Source of the DNA: Collinsella sp.
GTDB taxonomy: Bacteria > Actinomycetota > Coriobacteriia > Coriobacteriales > Coriobacteriaceae
Direction of reading: 5' to 3'
Assembly: GCA_022720335.1 (NCBI GenBank)
Contig: JAIHVJ010000058.1
Coordinates: forward strand, 1-12,655
Length of the DNA: 12,655 nt
Within the stretch, counting starts at the first letter, position 1; every line of letters begins with the position of its first letter. A model generated the notes under the pieces. That model saw nothing but the letters and a program-made list of their open reading frames with translations, had not been told where the DNA came from and did no database searches. A program made the translations under genes and the position numbers. This document shows positions 6,072 to 12,655 of the stretch, piece by piece.

Positions 6072-7490
6072 CTAGAAGATTCGGCGCAGGTCTCCGCGGT
6101 TGAGGGCCTCGTCGAAGAGGTGCTTGAACACCACGCTGCCGTGCAGGCCGTCGTGCTCGAACTCGTTGGTCACCCAGGCATGCGAGTTGCCCACGCGGCT
6201 GAGCGTATCAAGCTGCAGGCCCGAATCCACGTACATGTCGTCGAAATACACCGCGGCCTGCAGGGGCACCTCGTTGCACGCCAGTCGCTGCGGGTCGTAG
6301 ATCTTGTCCCAGCTGGTGTCTTCCATCAGCAGGTCCATGGCGGGCTTAAACGGCTTAAGCTCGGGCATCTGCTCAAACATCCACGGGAACATGGCCTCGC
6401 CGGTAAACATGAGCGGGCGCGCGAGGGTGTCGAACTCGGCGCGGTGTGCCTTCTCTTCGGCCGCGGCCCAACCAATGGGCATAGTGTCGCCGTCGGCGTA
6501 TATGAACTCCTGCAGCGTCCAGTACAGCGGATTCGTGCGCGTGTTCGTGCGCTCGAAGGCGCGTATCAAAAAGCTGTCGGATACCGAGGCGCCGCAGGTC
6601 AGCGTGCCGTCGCCGTCAACAAAAGCGTGATCGATAATCCAATGCATACGCTCAAAGCTCGGCTTCATGCCAAAGTCGCTGCCCATGAGCTGTAGGCGCT
6701 CGACCGTCATCGGCGAGCCGTCGGTCAGCACGGGCTTCTGTGCCTCGAGCGCATCGGCCAGGGCTGCCACGCGCTCGACGTCGGCGGGATAGCGGTCGTA
6801 ATACTGCTGCGTCTTGGCGGCCATGCGCGGGAAGGTGTGCGCGTAGACCTCGCTGGCGCTCGCCGGCACGTGGGGGATGCCGCCGCAGGTAAAGCTCGCC
6901 GCCACGCCCTCGGGGAAGAGCGACAGGTAGCTCAACGTCAAAAAGCCGCCGTAGCTCTGGCCGAGCGTGACCCAGGGTTTGCCGCCAAAGCCCACCAGAC
7001 GCAGGTACTCAAAATCGCGCACGATGGAGCTGGCGAGGTGGCGCTTGAGGAAGTCAGCCTGCGAGCGTGCGGCATCGGAGTCGGCCGCCGTCGCGCGCTC
7101 GCCCAGTGCGGCAATCGTGCGCCCGTCTACACAGCTGCTGCGCCCGGTGCCGCGCTGGTCGGGCAGGACGACGCGGAAGTGCTTGACGGCCTCCTCGATC
7201 CAGCCGTCGCTTGTGGGCGACAGCGGACGCGGGCTCTCGCCGCCGGGGCCGCCCTGCAAAAAGAGGAGCAGCGGCAGATCGTCGTTGATGCGGTCGGGCG
7301 CGCAAACCACGCGGTAGAAGAGCTTGATGCTCTCGGGCGCGCCGGCGATTGGTGCCGGCATAGCGCCGCGGCGCATGGTGCTGCCGACGGCCAGGAGCAT
7401 CGGCTCCAGGCCGCGCCAGTCGAGGGGGACATCGATGCTGTGGTCCTCGACATAAAGGCCGGGGACGTGGTACGAAGTGATGAGCGCCAT
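6072..7490 (-). CDS. alpha/beta hydrolase, S33 prolyl aminopeptidase (proline iminopeptidase)
   Basis: Predicted cytoplasmic serine peptidase that removes N-terminal proline from peptides. The 472-residue protein shows the oxyanion-hole motif GGPGG (80-84), DQRGTGRS (111-118), the nucleophile elbow GQSYGG with Ser179, a long helical cap in the middle, and a His-containing C-terminal segment (His446 or His450) expected to complete the triad. The order matches peptidase family S33. ATG 7490 is chosen because GGAAG lies six bases upstream on the minus strand, the family-like start (SYHVPGLYVEDH) follows at once, and a TAGAAT box lies just upstream. The frame stays open to ATG 7571 and TTG 7580, both without good ribosome binding sites. 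It sits between proB and proA on the opposite strand, divergent from proA. A different S33 substrate cannot be excluded. Confidence 0.87.
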   Translation of the reverse strand: MALITSYHVPGLYVEDHSIDVPLDWRGLEPMLLAVGSTMRRGAMPAPIAGAPESIKLFYRVVCAPDRINDDLPLLLFLQGGPGGESPRPLSPTSDGWIEEAVKHFRVVLPDQRGTGRSSCVDGRTIAALGERATAADSDAARSQADFLKRHLASSIVRDFEYLRLVGFGGKPWVTLGQSYGGFLTLSYLSLFPEGVAASFTCGGIPHVPASASEVYAHTFPRMAAKTQQYYDRYPADVERVAALADALEAQKPVLTDGSPMTVERLQLMGSDFGMKPSFERMHWIIDHAFVDGDGTLTCGASVSDSFLIRAFERTNTRTNPLYWTLQEFIYADGDTMPIGWAAAEEKAHRAEFDTLARPLMFTGEAMFPWMFEQMPELKPFKPAMDLLMEDTSWDKIYDPQRLACNEVPLQAAVYFDDMYVDSGLQLDTLSRVGNSHAWVTNEFEHDGLHGSVVFKHLFDEALNRGDLRRIF

Positions 7491-7528
7491 GTGATGCTTC
7501 CATTCGTTGCGGTGTTTCGGGTTGACCA

Positions 7529-7559
7529 ATTCTACCGCCGTCTGCGAGGATGCGTGCAA
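7529..7559 (-). promoter_or_regulatory. possible promoter of the prolyl aminopeptidase gene
   Basis: On the minus strand TTGCAC (7559-7554) and TAGAAT (7534-7529) are spaced by 19 bases. The -10 box matches five of six consensus bases; the spacing is longer than ideal. It lies in the 113-base gap shared with proA and fits a start at ATG 7490. Confidence 0.35.
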
Positions 7560-7603
7560 ATCGGCTACCATGGTTGGCAAACATCTAAGAGAAAGGGCCG
7601 TTC

Positions 7604-8890
7604 ATGTCGGTCGATATAGTCACCTACGTTCACGATCTTGCCGTTGAGGCCAAGGCCGCTTCGGGCGCGCTTGCCACGGCGAGCGATGTCCAGCGCCAGG
7701 AGGCCGTGCGCGCCATGGCCGCGGCGCTGCGCGACGGCGTTGATTCCATCGTTGCCGCCAATGAGCTTGATATGTCCGCGGCGCGCGATGCGGACACCTC
7801 GGCGGGGCTTCTCGACCGTCTGCTGCTGACGCCCGAGCGCGTCGAGGGCATGGCCGCCGGCCTGGAAAAGCTCGCCGAGCTGCCCGATCCCGTGGGCCGC
7901 GCGCTCGACCACCGCGTGCTTGCAAGCGGCGTGGACCTGACCCGTGTGAGTGTGCCGTTGGGCCTGGTCGCTATGGTCTACGAGGCGCGCCCCAACGTGA
8001 CGGCCGACGCTGCTGGCATCTGCATCCGCACCGGCAACGCCTGCATCCTGCGCGGCGGTTCGCTGGCCTATCACTCGTGCGCCATGATTGCCGAGCTGCT
8101 GGCCGATGCGCTTGAAGCCCAAGGCTTCCCGCGCGAGGCCGTGTCGATGATCGAGTCTACCGACCGCGAGGCCACCGGCGAGCTTATGAAGCTCCGCGGC
8201 ATCGTCGATGTGCTCATTCCGCGTGGCGGTGCGGGCCTGATTCAGCGCTGCGTGCGCGAGTCGCTCGTTCCGGTGATCGAGACGGGCACGGGCAACTGCC
8301 ACATCTACGTGCATGAGTCGGCCGACTTCGATAAAGCGCTCAACATTATCGTCAATGCCAAGACCCAGCGCGTGGGCGTGTGCAATGCCGCCGAGTCGCT
8401 GCTGGTCGACCGCGCCGTGGCCGACGCGTTTTTGCCCGCGGCTGTGGCTGTGCTGCACGACCACGGCGTGCTCATTCACGGCGACGAGGCCACGTGCGCC
8501 ACATGCGCCGATTCCGGTCTTGCCGAGGGTGATGACTACGTCGCCGCGACTGAGGAGGACTGGGGTCGCGAGTACCTGGCTCTCGAGATGAGCGTGAAGG
8601 TCGTGGCAAACGAGGACGAGGCCATCGCACACATCAACCGCTACGGCACGATGCACTCCGAGGCCATCGTTGCCGAGGACGCGGATGCTTGCGAGCGCTT
8701 CCTGGATGCGGTCGATGCCTCGGCCGTGTACGCCAACGCCAGCACGCGCTTCACCGACGGCGGCGAGTTTGGCCTGGGTGCCGAGATCGGCATCTCGACC
8801 CAAAAGCTCCACGCCCGCGGCCCCTTCGCCGCCGAGGCCCTCACCACCTACAAATACAAGCTCCGCGGCACCGGTCAGGTTCGCCCCTAA
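7604..8890 (+). CDS. proA: glutamate-5-semialdehyde dehydrogenase (gamma-glutamyl phosphate reductase)
   Basis: NADPH-dependent reduction of gamma-glutamyl phosphate to glutamate 5-semialdehyde, which cyclises to pyrroline-5-carboxylate; the second step of proline synthesis. The 428-residue protein has normal family length and the ALDH-superfamily landmarks VYEARPNVTAD (125-135), LRGGSLAYHS (149-158), ETGTGNCHIYV (226-236), the catalytic Cys260 in QRVGVCNAAESLL, and a C-terminal FGLGAEIGISTQKLHARGP segment. ATG 7604 is preceded by GAGAAAGGG with good spacing. It is transcribed away from the peptidase gene out of a 113-base shared gap and is the only nearby partner of proB. Nothing looks truncated. 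Confidence 0.96.
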   Translation: MSVDIVTYVHDLAVEAKAASGALATASDVQRQEAVRAMAAALRDGVDSIVAANELDMSAARDADTSAGLLDRLLLTPERVEGMAAGLEKLAELPDPVGRALDHRVLASGVDLTRVSVPLGLVAMVYEARPNVTADAAGICIRTGNACILRGGSLAYHSCAMIAELLADALEAQGFPREAVSMIESTDREATGELMKLRGIVDVLIPRGGAGLIQRCVRESLVPVIETGTGNCHIYVHESADFDKALNIIVNAKTQRVGVCNAAESLLVDRAVADAFLPAAVAVLHDHGVLIHGDEATCATCADSGLAEGDDYVAATEEDWGREYLALEMSVKVVANEDEAIAHINRYGTMHSEAIVAEDADACERFLDAVDASAVYANASTRFTDGGEFGLGAEIGISTQKLHARGPFAAEALTTYKYKLRGTGQVRP

Positions 8891-8907
8891 ACCTCTCGCA
8901 AACGAAA

Positions 8908-8944
8908 AACCACCACAAAGGTGCCTGTCCCCTTTGTGGTGGTT
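8908..8944 (-). terminator. GGGGAC-loop terminator hairpin, copy 1 of an identical pair
   Basis: AACCACCACAAAGG (8908-8921) pairs with CCTTTGTGGTGGTT (8931-8944), 14 bp with a 9-base loop. On the minus strand it can also be drawn with a 10-bp stem and a 17-base loop AA-GGGGAC-AGGCACCTT, like the other elements. A TTTTT run follows on the minus strand only, so it most likely ends the HD-domain gene; proA converges on it from the other side. The 37 bases are identical to 9627-9663. Confidence 0.8.
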
Positions 8945-8961
8945 ATAGGTGGCGTGGGCGG

Positions 8962-9561
8962 TTAGGCCTGGAAGGTGTCGCGGTCGGGGGCGAAGGACTG
9001 CATTGCTGCGATGGTGCGGTCGAAGAGCTCGGGGAGCTCCCAGCCCAGCATCTCGGCGCCCTGCGAAATCACGTCGCGCGAGCAGCCGGCGGCAAAGCGC
9101 TTGTCCTTGAACTTTTTCTTGAGCGACTTAGTCGTAAAGTCCATGACGCTTTTGCTCGGACGCATGATGACTGCAGCGCCGATCAGGCCGGTGAGCTCGT
9201 CGCAGGCAAACAGGATCTTTTCCATCTGCAGCTCGGGCTTGGGCAGCGAAGAGTTGAAATCGGACGTGTGCGTCTGGATGGCGCGGATGAGCTCAGGCGA
9301 TGCGCCCTCGCCCTCAAGAATCTCGGCCGCATAGATAGTGTGGTTCATGGGGTCGTCCTCATGTTCCTCCCAATCCAGGTCGTGTAGCAGGCCGACGATG
9401 CCCCAAAACTCCTCGTTCTCGGGGTCGAACTCGCGCGCAAAGTAGCGCATGGTGCCCTCGACCGTTTCGCCGTGGGTGATGTGGAACGGGTCCTTGTTGT
9501 GCTCGTTGAGCAATTCGAACGCACGGTCGCGGGTGATTCCGGCGGAAAGCAGCTCTGCCAT
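8962..9561 (-). CDS. HD-domain metal-dependent phosphohydrolase
   Basis: 199-residue protein of the HD superfamily, whose members hydrolyse phosphate bonds in nucleotides or related compounds using metal ions. His30, the His60-Asp61 doublet in GLLHDLDWEEH, His74, His98 and Asp121 (in ACDELTG) give the expected H...HD...H...H...D series. A helical C-terminal part with a Lys-rich stretch (145-155) follows. ATG 9561 has AGGAG well placed upstream on the minus strand. The substrate is unknown; small stand-alone HD proteins of this size are often annotated only as hydrolases. The gene is flanked by two identical 37-base hairpins and lies downstream of the carD-like gene in the same direction, separated by a terminator. 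Confidence 0.85.
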   Translation of the reverse strand: MAELLSAGITRDRAFELLNEHNKDPFHITHGETVEGTMRYFAREFDPENEEFWGIVGLLHDLDWEEHEDDPMNHTIYAAEILEGEGASPELIRAIQTHTSDFNSSLPKPELQMEKILFACDELTGLIGAAVIMRPSKSVMDFTTKSLKKKFKDKRFAAGCSRDVISQGAEMLGWELPELFDRTIAAMQSFAPDRDTFQA

Positions 9562-9604
9562 AAAAGACTCCTTGTGTTCGTAGGTATCGCTAAGAATGAA
9601 TACT

Positions 9605-9622
9605 ACTAGAACGACTAGAACG
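9605..9622. repeat. perfect tandem 9-mer ACTAGAACG x2
   Basis: ACTAGAACG occurs twice head to tail (9605-9613 and 9614-9622), directly between the second hairpin copy and the 5' side of the HD-domain gene. It could be a regulator site for that gene or slippage debris. No promoter box is clear enough to decide. Confidence 0.55.
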
Positions 9623-9624
9623 AA

Positions 9625-9665
9625 AAAACCACCACAAAGGTGCCTGTCCCCTTTGTGGTGGTTTT
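9625..9665 (-). terminator. GGGGAC-loop terminator hairpin, copy 2, 3' of the carD-like gene
   Basis: AAAACCACCACAAAGG (9625-9640) pairs with CCTTTGTGGTGGTTTT (9650-9665), 16 bp with a 9-base loop. On the minus strand it ends in TTTTTTCG, a convincing intrinsic terminator for the carD-like gene, whose stop codon lies 12 bases away. The core is identical to 8908-8944, and the shared block extends into the neighbouring AACGAAAAA with one extra A here. Confidence 0.85.
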
Positions 9666-9677
9666 GGCGTGGGCAGG

Positions 9678-10163
9678 TTAGTTGAGGGCGGCTTGGGCTA
9701 GGCGGGCTTCGGCGGCCTCTTCGGTGACGCCCAGGGCCACGGCGAACTCCTCGATGGAGCGGCGCTTGGCTTCCTTGAGTACGCGCATGTAGTAGGAGCT
9801 GGGCTTTTTATCTGCTTCCTCGGCCTGGCGAATACGGTGCATCATGGTTTTTGCCACGCGGACCGTCTCGGGCGCGCCCAGCTTGAGCTGCTGCTTAAAG
9901 TGCGTCTCCTCGAGCGAGCTATTGCGCTCGGTAAAGGTGTCGCACTCCAGCTCATCGTAGTGGCTCAGCAGGTGCTCTGCATCTTGCTGGGAGATAGCGG
10001 CATGCAGACGGTCGGCCTGCGCCACGGGGTACATGAGAATCGTCTGCGCATGTCCCTGCTTGGTTTCGAGCAGCAACATGGGCTGCGGCGTGTCGTCCCT
10101 AAAACCGACGACGGTGCAGACTCCCTGACCCGGATGAATGACGTGTTGACCGATTGAGAACAT
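9678..10163 (-). CDS. CarD/CdnL-family transcriptional regulator
   Basis: 161-residue protein of the CarD_CdnL_TRCF family. These bind the RNA polymerase beta subunit and stabilise open complexes, notably at rRNA promoters in actinobacteria. The N-terminal RNAP-interaction domain (about 1-60) starts with the typical FSIGQHVIHPGQGVCTV pattern. The rest (about 60-160) is helical and charged, matching the DNA-binding C-terminal domain, including KPSSYYMRVLKEAKRRS (120-136). ATG 10163 has a strong GGAGG upstream on the minus strand. It is transcribed away from argS across a 342-base gap. Because the family has several paralogues, a global CarD role is not certain. Confidence 0.88.
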   Translation of the reverse strand: MFSIGQHVIHPGQGVCTVVGFRDDTPQPMLLLETKQGHAQTILMYPVAQADRLHAAISQQDAEHLLSHYDELECDTFTERNSSLEETHFKQQLKLGAPETVRVAKTMMHRIRQAEEADKKPSSYYMRVLKEAKRRSIEEFAVALGVTEEAAEARLAQAALN

Positions 10164-10299
10164 GCTACCTCCAACTTATACGAATTTGCGTATGTTAAGA
10201 ATACCACGCTGACGTGCGCAAACCATTACTTTATGCAGGAAAAGCACACAACTCCGATAGGTTAGAGTATTCGATAACAGGCGCAGCTCATTCACACCT

Positions 10300-10389
10300 T
10301 TATGCATTTTCAACGCGTGCATAATTTGCAGGCAGACTGGCATCTTTGAGTGACTCCATACAAGCTGTAGTCAATTTTGTGCATATGCA
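10300..10389. promoter_or_regulatory. cluster of TGCATA palindromic words upstream of argS
   Basis: TTATGCA (10300-10306) and TGCATAA (10318-10324) form a 7-bp inverted repeat, and TGCATATGCA (10380-10389) is a perfect 10-base palindrome. A further TTATGCA sits at 10231. The words resemble half-sites of the actinobacterial ARG box as I recall it, so ArgR or another dimeric regulator could bind here. This is speculative. Confidence 0.3.
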
Positions 10390-10409
10390 ATATCGATTGG
10401 CTTTAGCCT

Positions 10410-10438
10410 GCGACAGTGCCCGTCGCTTGTGATAGAGT
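10410..10438 (+). promoter_or_regulatory. possible argS promoter
   Basis: GCGACA (10410-10415) and TAGAGT (10433-10438) are spaced by 17 bases; each matches four of six consensus positions. Transcription would start near 10445 and leave a leader of about 60 bases ending in a strong AAGGAGG. Confidence 0.35.
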
Positions 10439-10505
10439 GCTACAAACTCTGGCTTTTGCCCTACGAGTGACCAAGAGCTCGGGGGCTTTAACACAAGGAG
10501 GATCT

Positions 10506-12359
10506 ATGCCCGAGAAGATTGAAGAGCTGGTACGCGCTGCGCTTGCTGCGGCCCAGGAGGCCGGCGACCTTTCCGCATTTGAACTTGACGATTGCGCTAT
10601 CGAGCGACCGGCTGACACTTCTCATGGCGAGTGGACCTCTACCATGGCCCTGAAGTCCGCCAAGCTGGCCCACTGCGCCCCGCGCAAGATCGCCGAGGCC
10701 ATCGTTGCCCATATGCCCGAGGACCCCGCGATCGAGAAGGTCGAGATCGCAGGCCCCGGCTTCATCAACTTCTACCTCTCCGTTGCCGTCAAGAATGCCA
10801 TCTTTGGCGAGGCTCGCGAGAAGGGTATGGACTTCGCTAAGTCCAACGTCGGTGGTGGCCTGAAGACCCAGGTCGAGTTCGTTTCCGCCAACCCCGTCGG
10901 CCCCATGCACATCGGCCACGGCCGCTGGGCCGCGCTGGGCGACTCGCTCTGCCGCGTTATGGATCACGCCGGTTACGACATCCAGCGTGAGTTCTACATC
11001 AACGACCACGGCTCTCAGATGAACACCTTCGGCAACTCCATCAGCACGCGCTATATGCAGCTTGCCGACATCATCGCCAAGCAGGGCGTGGATATCGACG
11101 AGGCTCACAAGCTGCTGATCGCCGACCGCGACGCCTTTGTTGCCGACGAGAACGACGAGCATCCCGAGGCCCATCCGTATCAGGACAACTTTGCCGAGAC
11201 CCTGGGCAAGGACTCCTACGGCGGCGACTACATTATCGACGAGGCCGCCGAGTTCTGGCGCACCGACGGCGATAAGTGGGTCGAGGCCGATCCTCAGGAG
11301 CGCATGGAGAGCTTCCGCGAGCGCGGCTATGTGAAGATGGTCGACAACATGCGCGACCTCTGCCACGCCGTCAATTGCGACTTCGATCGTTGGTACTCCG
11401 AGCGTTCGCTGTACGTGAAGGACACCGAGGGCGAGACCGCCGGCACCTCTGCCGTCGACCGCGCTTTTGAGAAGCTCGACAAGATGGGCTACCTCTACAC
11501 CAAGGACGGCGCCCTGTGGTTCCGCTCCACCGACCTGGGCGATGACAAGGACCGCGTCCTGATCAAGTCCGACGGCGAGTACACCTACTTCGCCTCCGAC
11601 GTTGCCTATCACTGGGATAAGTTCCAGCGCGTCGACCACGTCATCGACATCTGGGGTGCCGACCACCACGGCTACATCGAGCGCGTCCGCTGCGTCTGCG
11701 ACGCTCTTGGCTATCCCGGCAAGTTTGAGGTTCTGCTGGGCCAGCTCGTCAACCTGCTGCGCAACGGCAAGCCCGTCCGTATGTCCAAGCGTAAGGGCAC
11801 CATGGTGACCCTGCAGGAGCTCGTCGACGAGGTCGGTTCCGACGCCGCTCGCTACACGCTCATCTCCAAAAGCTCCAACCAGATGGTCGACTTCGATATC
11901 GAGGCCGTCAAGAAGCGCGACAACTCCAACCCGGTCTATTACGTGCAGTACGCTCACGCCCGCGTGTGCTCCATCCTGCGCCGTGCCGCCGACGTTACGC
12001 CCGAGCAGGCTGACGAGATGGGCATGAAGGCCGTTGCCGCCAAGGCCATCGGTGAGAACGTCGATTACTCGCTGCTGACCGACCCGACCGAGCTCGCCCT
12101 TTCGCGTAAGCTCAACGAGCTCACCGACCTGATTGCCAGCTGCGCTCGCGACCGCGCCCCGTTCCGTCTGACGCACTTTGCTGAGGAACTCGCCGGCGAC
12201 TTCCACAGCTTCTACGCTGCCTGCCAGGTTCTGCCGAGCGAGGGCCGTCCCGTCGACCCCGAGCTTTCGCGCGCCCGTCTGGCCGCTTGCGACGCCGTTC
12301 GCGTGACGCTCGCCCTGGTGCTCACCCTCGTTGGCGTTTCCGCGCCCGAGCAGATGTAA
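10506..12359 (+). CDS. argS: arginyl-tRNA synthetase
   Basis: Class I synthetase that charges tRNA-Arg with arginine. The 617-residue protein has an N-terminal Add-1-type domain (about 1-110), the HIGH signature at 135-138 in NPVGPMHIGHGRW, a Rossmann catalytic core with GADHHGY, and MSKRKG at 426-431 in place of KMSKS. The DALR-type all-helical anticodon-binding domain (about 480-617) ends in the expected short hydrophobic tail. It is somewhat longer than many bacterial ArgS proteins, mainly through an acidic segment at about 195-265. ATG 10506 is fixed by AAGGAGG about six bases upstream; an upstream in-frame GTG/ATG extension lacks family similarity. Codon use is strongly biased towards C-ending codons, as in highly expressed genes. 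It is a single-gene unit with its own terminator. Confidence 0.97.
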   Translation: MPEKIEELVRAALAAAQEAGDLSAFELDDCAIERPADTSHGEWTSTMALKSAKLAHCAPRKIAEAIVAHMPEDPAIEKVEIAGPGFINFYLSVAVKNAIFGEAREKGMDFAKSNVGGGLKTQVEFVSANPVGPMHIGHGRWAALGDSLCRVMDHAGYDIQREFYINDHGSQMNTFGNSISTRYMQLADIIAKQGVDIDEAHKLLIADRDAFVADENDEHPEAHPYQDNFAETLGKDSYGGDYIIDEAAEFWRTDGDKWVEADPQERMESFRERGYVKMVDNMRDLCHAVNCDFDRWYSERSLYVKDTEGETAGTSAVDRAFEKLDKMGYLYTKDGALWFRSTDLGDDKDRVLIKSDGEYTYFASDVAYHWDKFQRVDHVIDIWGADHHGYIERVRCVCDALGYPGKFEVLLGQLVNLLRNGKPVRMSKRKGTMVTLQELVDEVGSDAARYTLISKSSNQMVDFDIEAVKKRDNSNPVYYVQYAHARVCSILRRAADVTPEQADEMGMKAVAAKAIGENVDYSLLTDPTELALSRKLNELTDLIASCARDRAPFRLTHFAEELAGDFHSFYAACQVLPSEGRPVDPELSRARLAACDAVRVTLALVLTLVGVSAPEQM

Positions 12360-12405
12360 GCTACGGATCATTTGACCGTGTAGGTTTGGTTTAACTGAGC
12401 CCTAT

Positions 12406-12438
12406 AAGCCCGATCTCCTACGGAGGTCGGGCTTTTTT
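12406..12438 (+). terminator. rho-independent terminator of argS
   Basis: AAGCCCGATCTCC (12406-12418) pairs with GGAGGTCGGGCTT (12422-12434) with one T-G wobble and a 3-base loop, followed by a run of six T (12433-12438). Textbook form, 46 bases after the argS stop codon. Confidence 0.93.
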
Positions 12439-12490
12439 CGCAAACGCCGACGTATTGATGAATTTGGAACTGCTGGAAATACGAAACTAT

Positions 12491-12568
12491 GCCGGTTTAC
12501 TACGATGAATTGAGGAATTCTAACCACGCCGGCTTTTTGCTAAAAAGTGCAAGGCATCTACCTGCACT
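12491..12568. repeat. nested inverted repeats in the gene-free right end
   Basis: GCCGG (12491-12495) pairs with CCGGC (12529-12533), which is followed by five T. Inside it GAATT (12507-12511) pairs with AATTC (12516-12520) across a GAGG loop. A second hairpin, AGTGCA-A-GG (12546-12554) with CCTGCACT (12561-12568), follows at once. No open frame with a ribosome binding site covers 12440-12655. This may be a structured leader of a gene beyond the window or an interspersed repeat. Confidence 0.45.
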
Positions 12569-12655
12569 GATAATTGTTCTCGGGGGAAGCGGGCACTGCG
12601 GGGCGCGGCAACGGCGCGCGATTTCCGCGTCGCAGCGCTACCCTGATGCTGAATG

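Larger units (their letters stand above)
10164..10505. other. 342-base divergent intergenic region between the carD-like gene and argS
   Basis: I see no gene here. A 64-codon minus-strand frame (10300-10494) starts with GTG, lacks a ribosome binding site and crosses the argS ribosome binding site. The region is more AT-rich than its neighbours. It contains repeated TGCATA/TATGCA words, an ATACG/CGTAT inverted repeat near the carD-like start (10178-10193), and a candidate argS promoter. No T-box consensus for aminoacyl-tRNA sensing is visible. Confidence 0.6.

Noticed and set aside
6018..6695. 225-codon plus-strand frame opposite the prolyl aminopeptidase
   Set aside because: It starts inside the GGGGAC hairpin, overlaps the 3' end of a well-supported gene and has no motif.
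7565..8812. 415-codon frame antisense to proA
   Set aside because: Opposite an intact proA with all catalytic motifs; no ribosome binding site and no family resemblance.
8908..9663. CRISPR or insertion-sequence ends, because of the identical 37-base repeats
   Set aside because: There are only two copies, 719 bases apart, with a housekeeping-type HD gene between them. No spacer ladder, transposase or target-site duplication is seen; they read as terminators.
10300..10494. 64-codon minus-strand frame upstream of argS
   Set aside because: GTG start without a ribosome binding site, and it overlaps the argS promoter and ribosome binding site.
10440..10505. T-box leader for argS
   Set aside because: No T-box consensus (AGGGTGGNACCGCG-like) or terminator/antiterminator pair is visible before argS.
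10488..12371. 627-codon open frame antisense to argS
   Set aside because: It mirrors argS exactly, is rich in Val, Leu, Gly and Ala, and follows from the strong GC-ended codon bias of argS. It has no ribosome binding site or recognisable domain.

Overview
The window is a high-GC bacterial chromosome segment of ordinary housekeeping genes. The gene set, the GC-rich third positions and the family-level look of the proteins suggest a Coriobacteriia actinobacterium, most likely Collinsella or a close relative. That placement is inference from recognition, not from a database search.

Layout. Positions 101-1300 (minus) encode a WecA/TagO/MraY-family membrane sugar-phosphate transferase. A 383-base gene-free stretch follows (1301-1683), with a strong hairpin and a candidate 6S-like RNA on the minus strand. 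Next on the plus strand come a PflX-like radical SAM protein (1684-2622), a tRNA-Ala(CGC) with its own promoter and terminator (2733-2892), a small proline-rich single-pass membrane protein (2875-3186), nicotinate phosphoribosyltransferase pncB (3269-4774) and glutamate 5-kinase proB (4843-5970). A minus-strand S33 prolyl aminopeptidase (6072-7490) sits between proB and proA (7604-8890). Two minus-strand genes follow, an HD-domain hydrolase (8962-9561) and a CarD-like regulator (9678-10163). Arginyl-tRNA synthetase argS (10506-12359, plus) and its terminator come next. The last 215 bases hold no gene but contain nested inverted repeats.

How the genes relate. ProB and ProA catalyse the first two steps of proline synthesis from glutamate. 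The peptidase between them would release N-terminal proline from peptides, so synthesis and scavenging are neighbours. PncB feeds NAD synthesis, and tRNA-Ala and ArgS serve translation. The remaining genes have no clear shared pathway.

The most unusual signal is a set of five intergenic hairpins (about 2632-2668, 4768-4806, 6019-6053, 8908-8944, 9625-9665). Each can be drawn with an arm sequence matched only to its own partner and a 17-base loop carrying GGGGAC (TGGGAC in one) two bases in. Each lies just 3' of a gene, with the GGGAC strand in that gene's sense direction. Two copies are identical over 37 bases and flank the HD-domain gene. I found no obvious defence system, prophage, CRISPR array or transposase gene.
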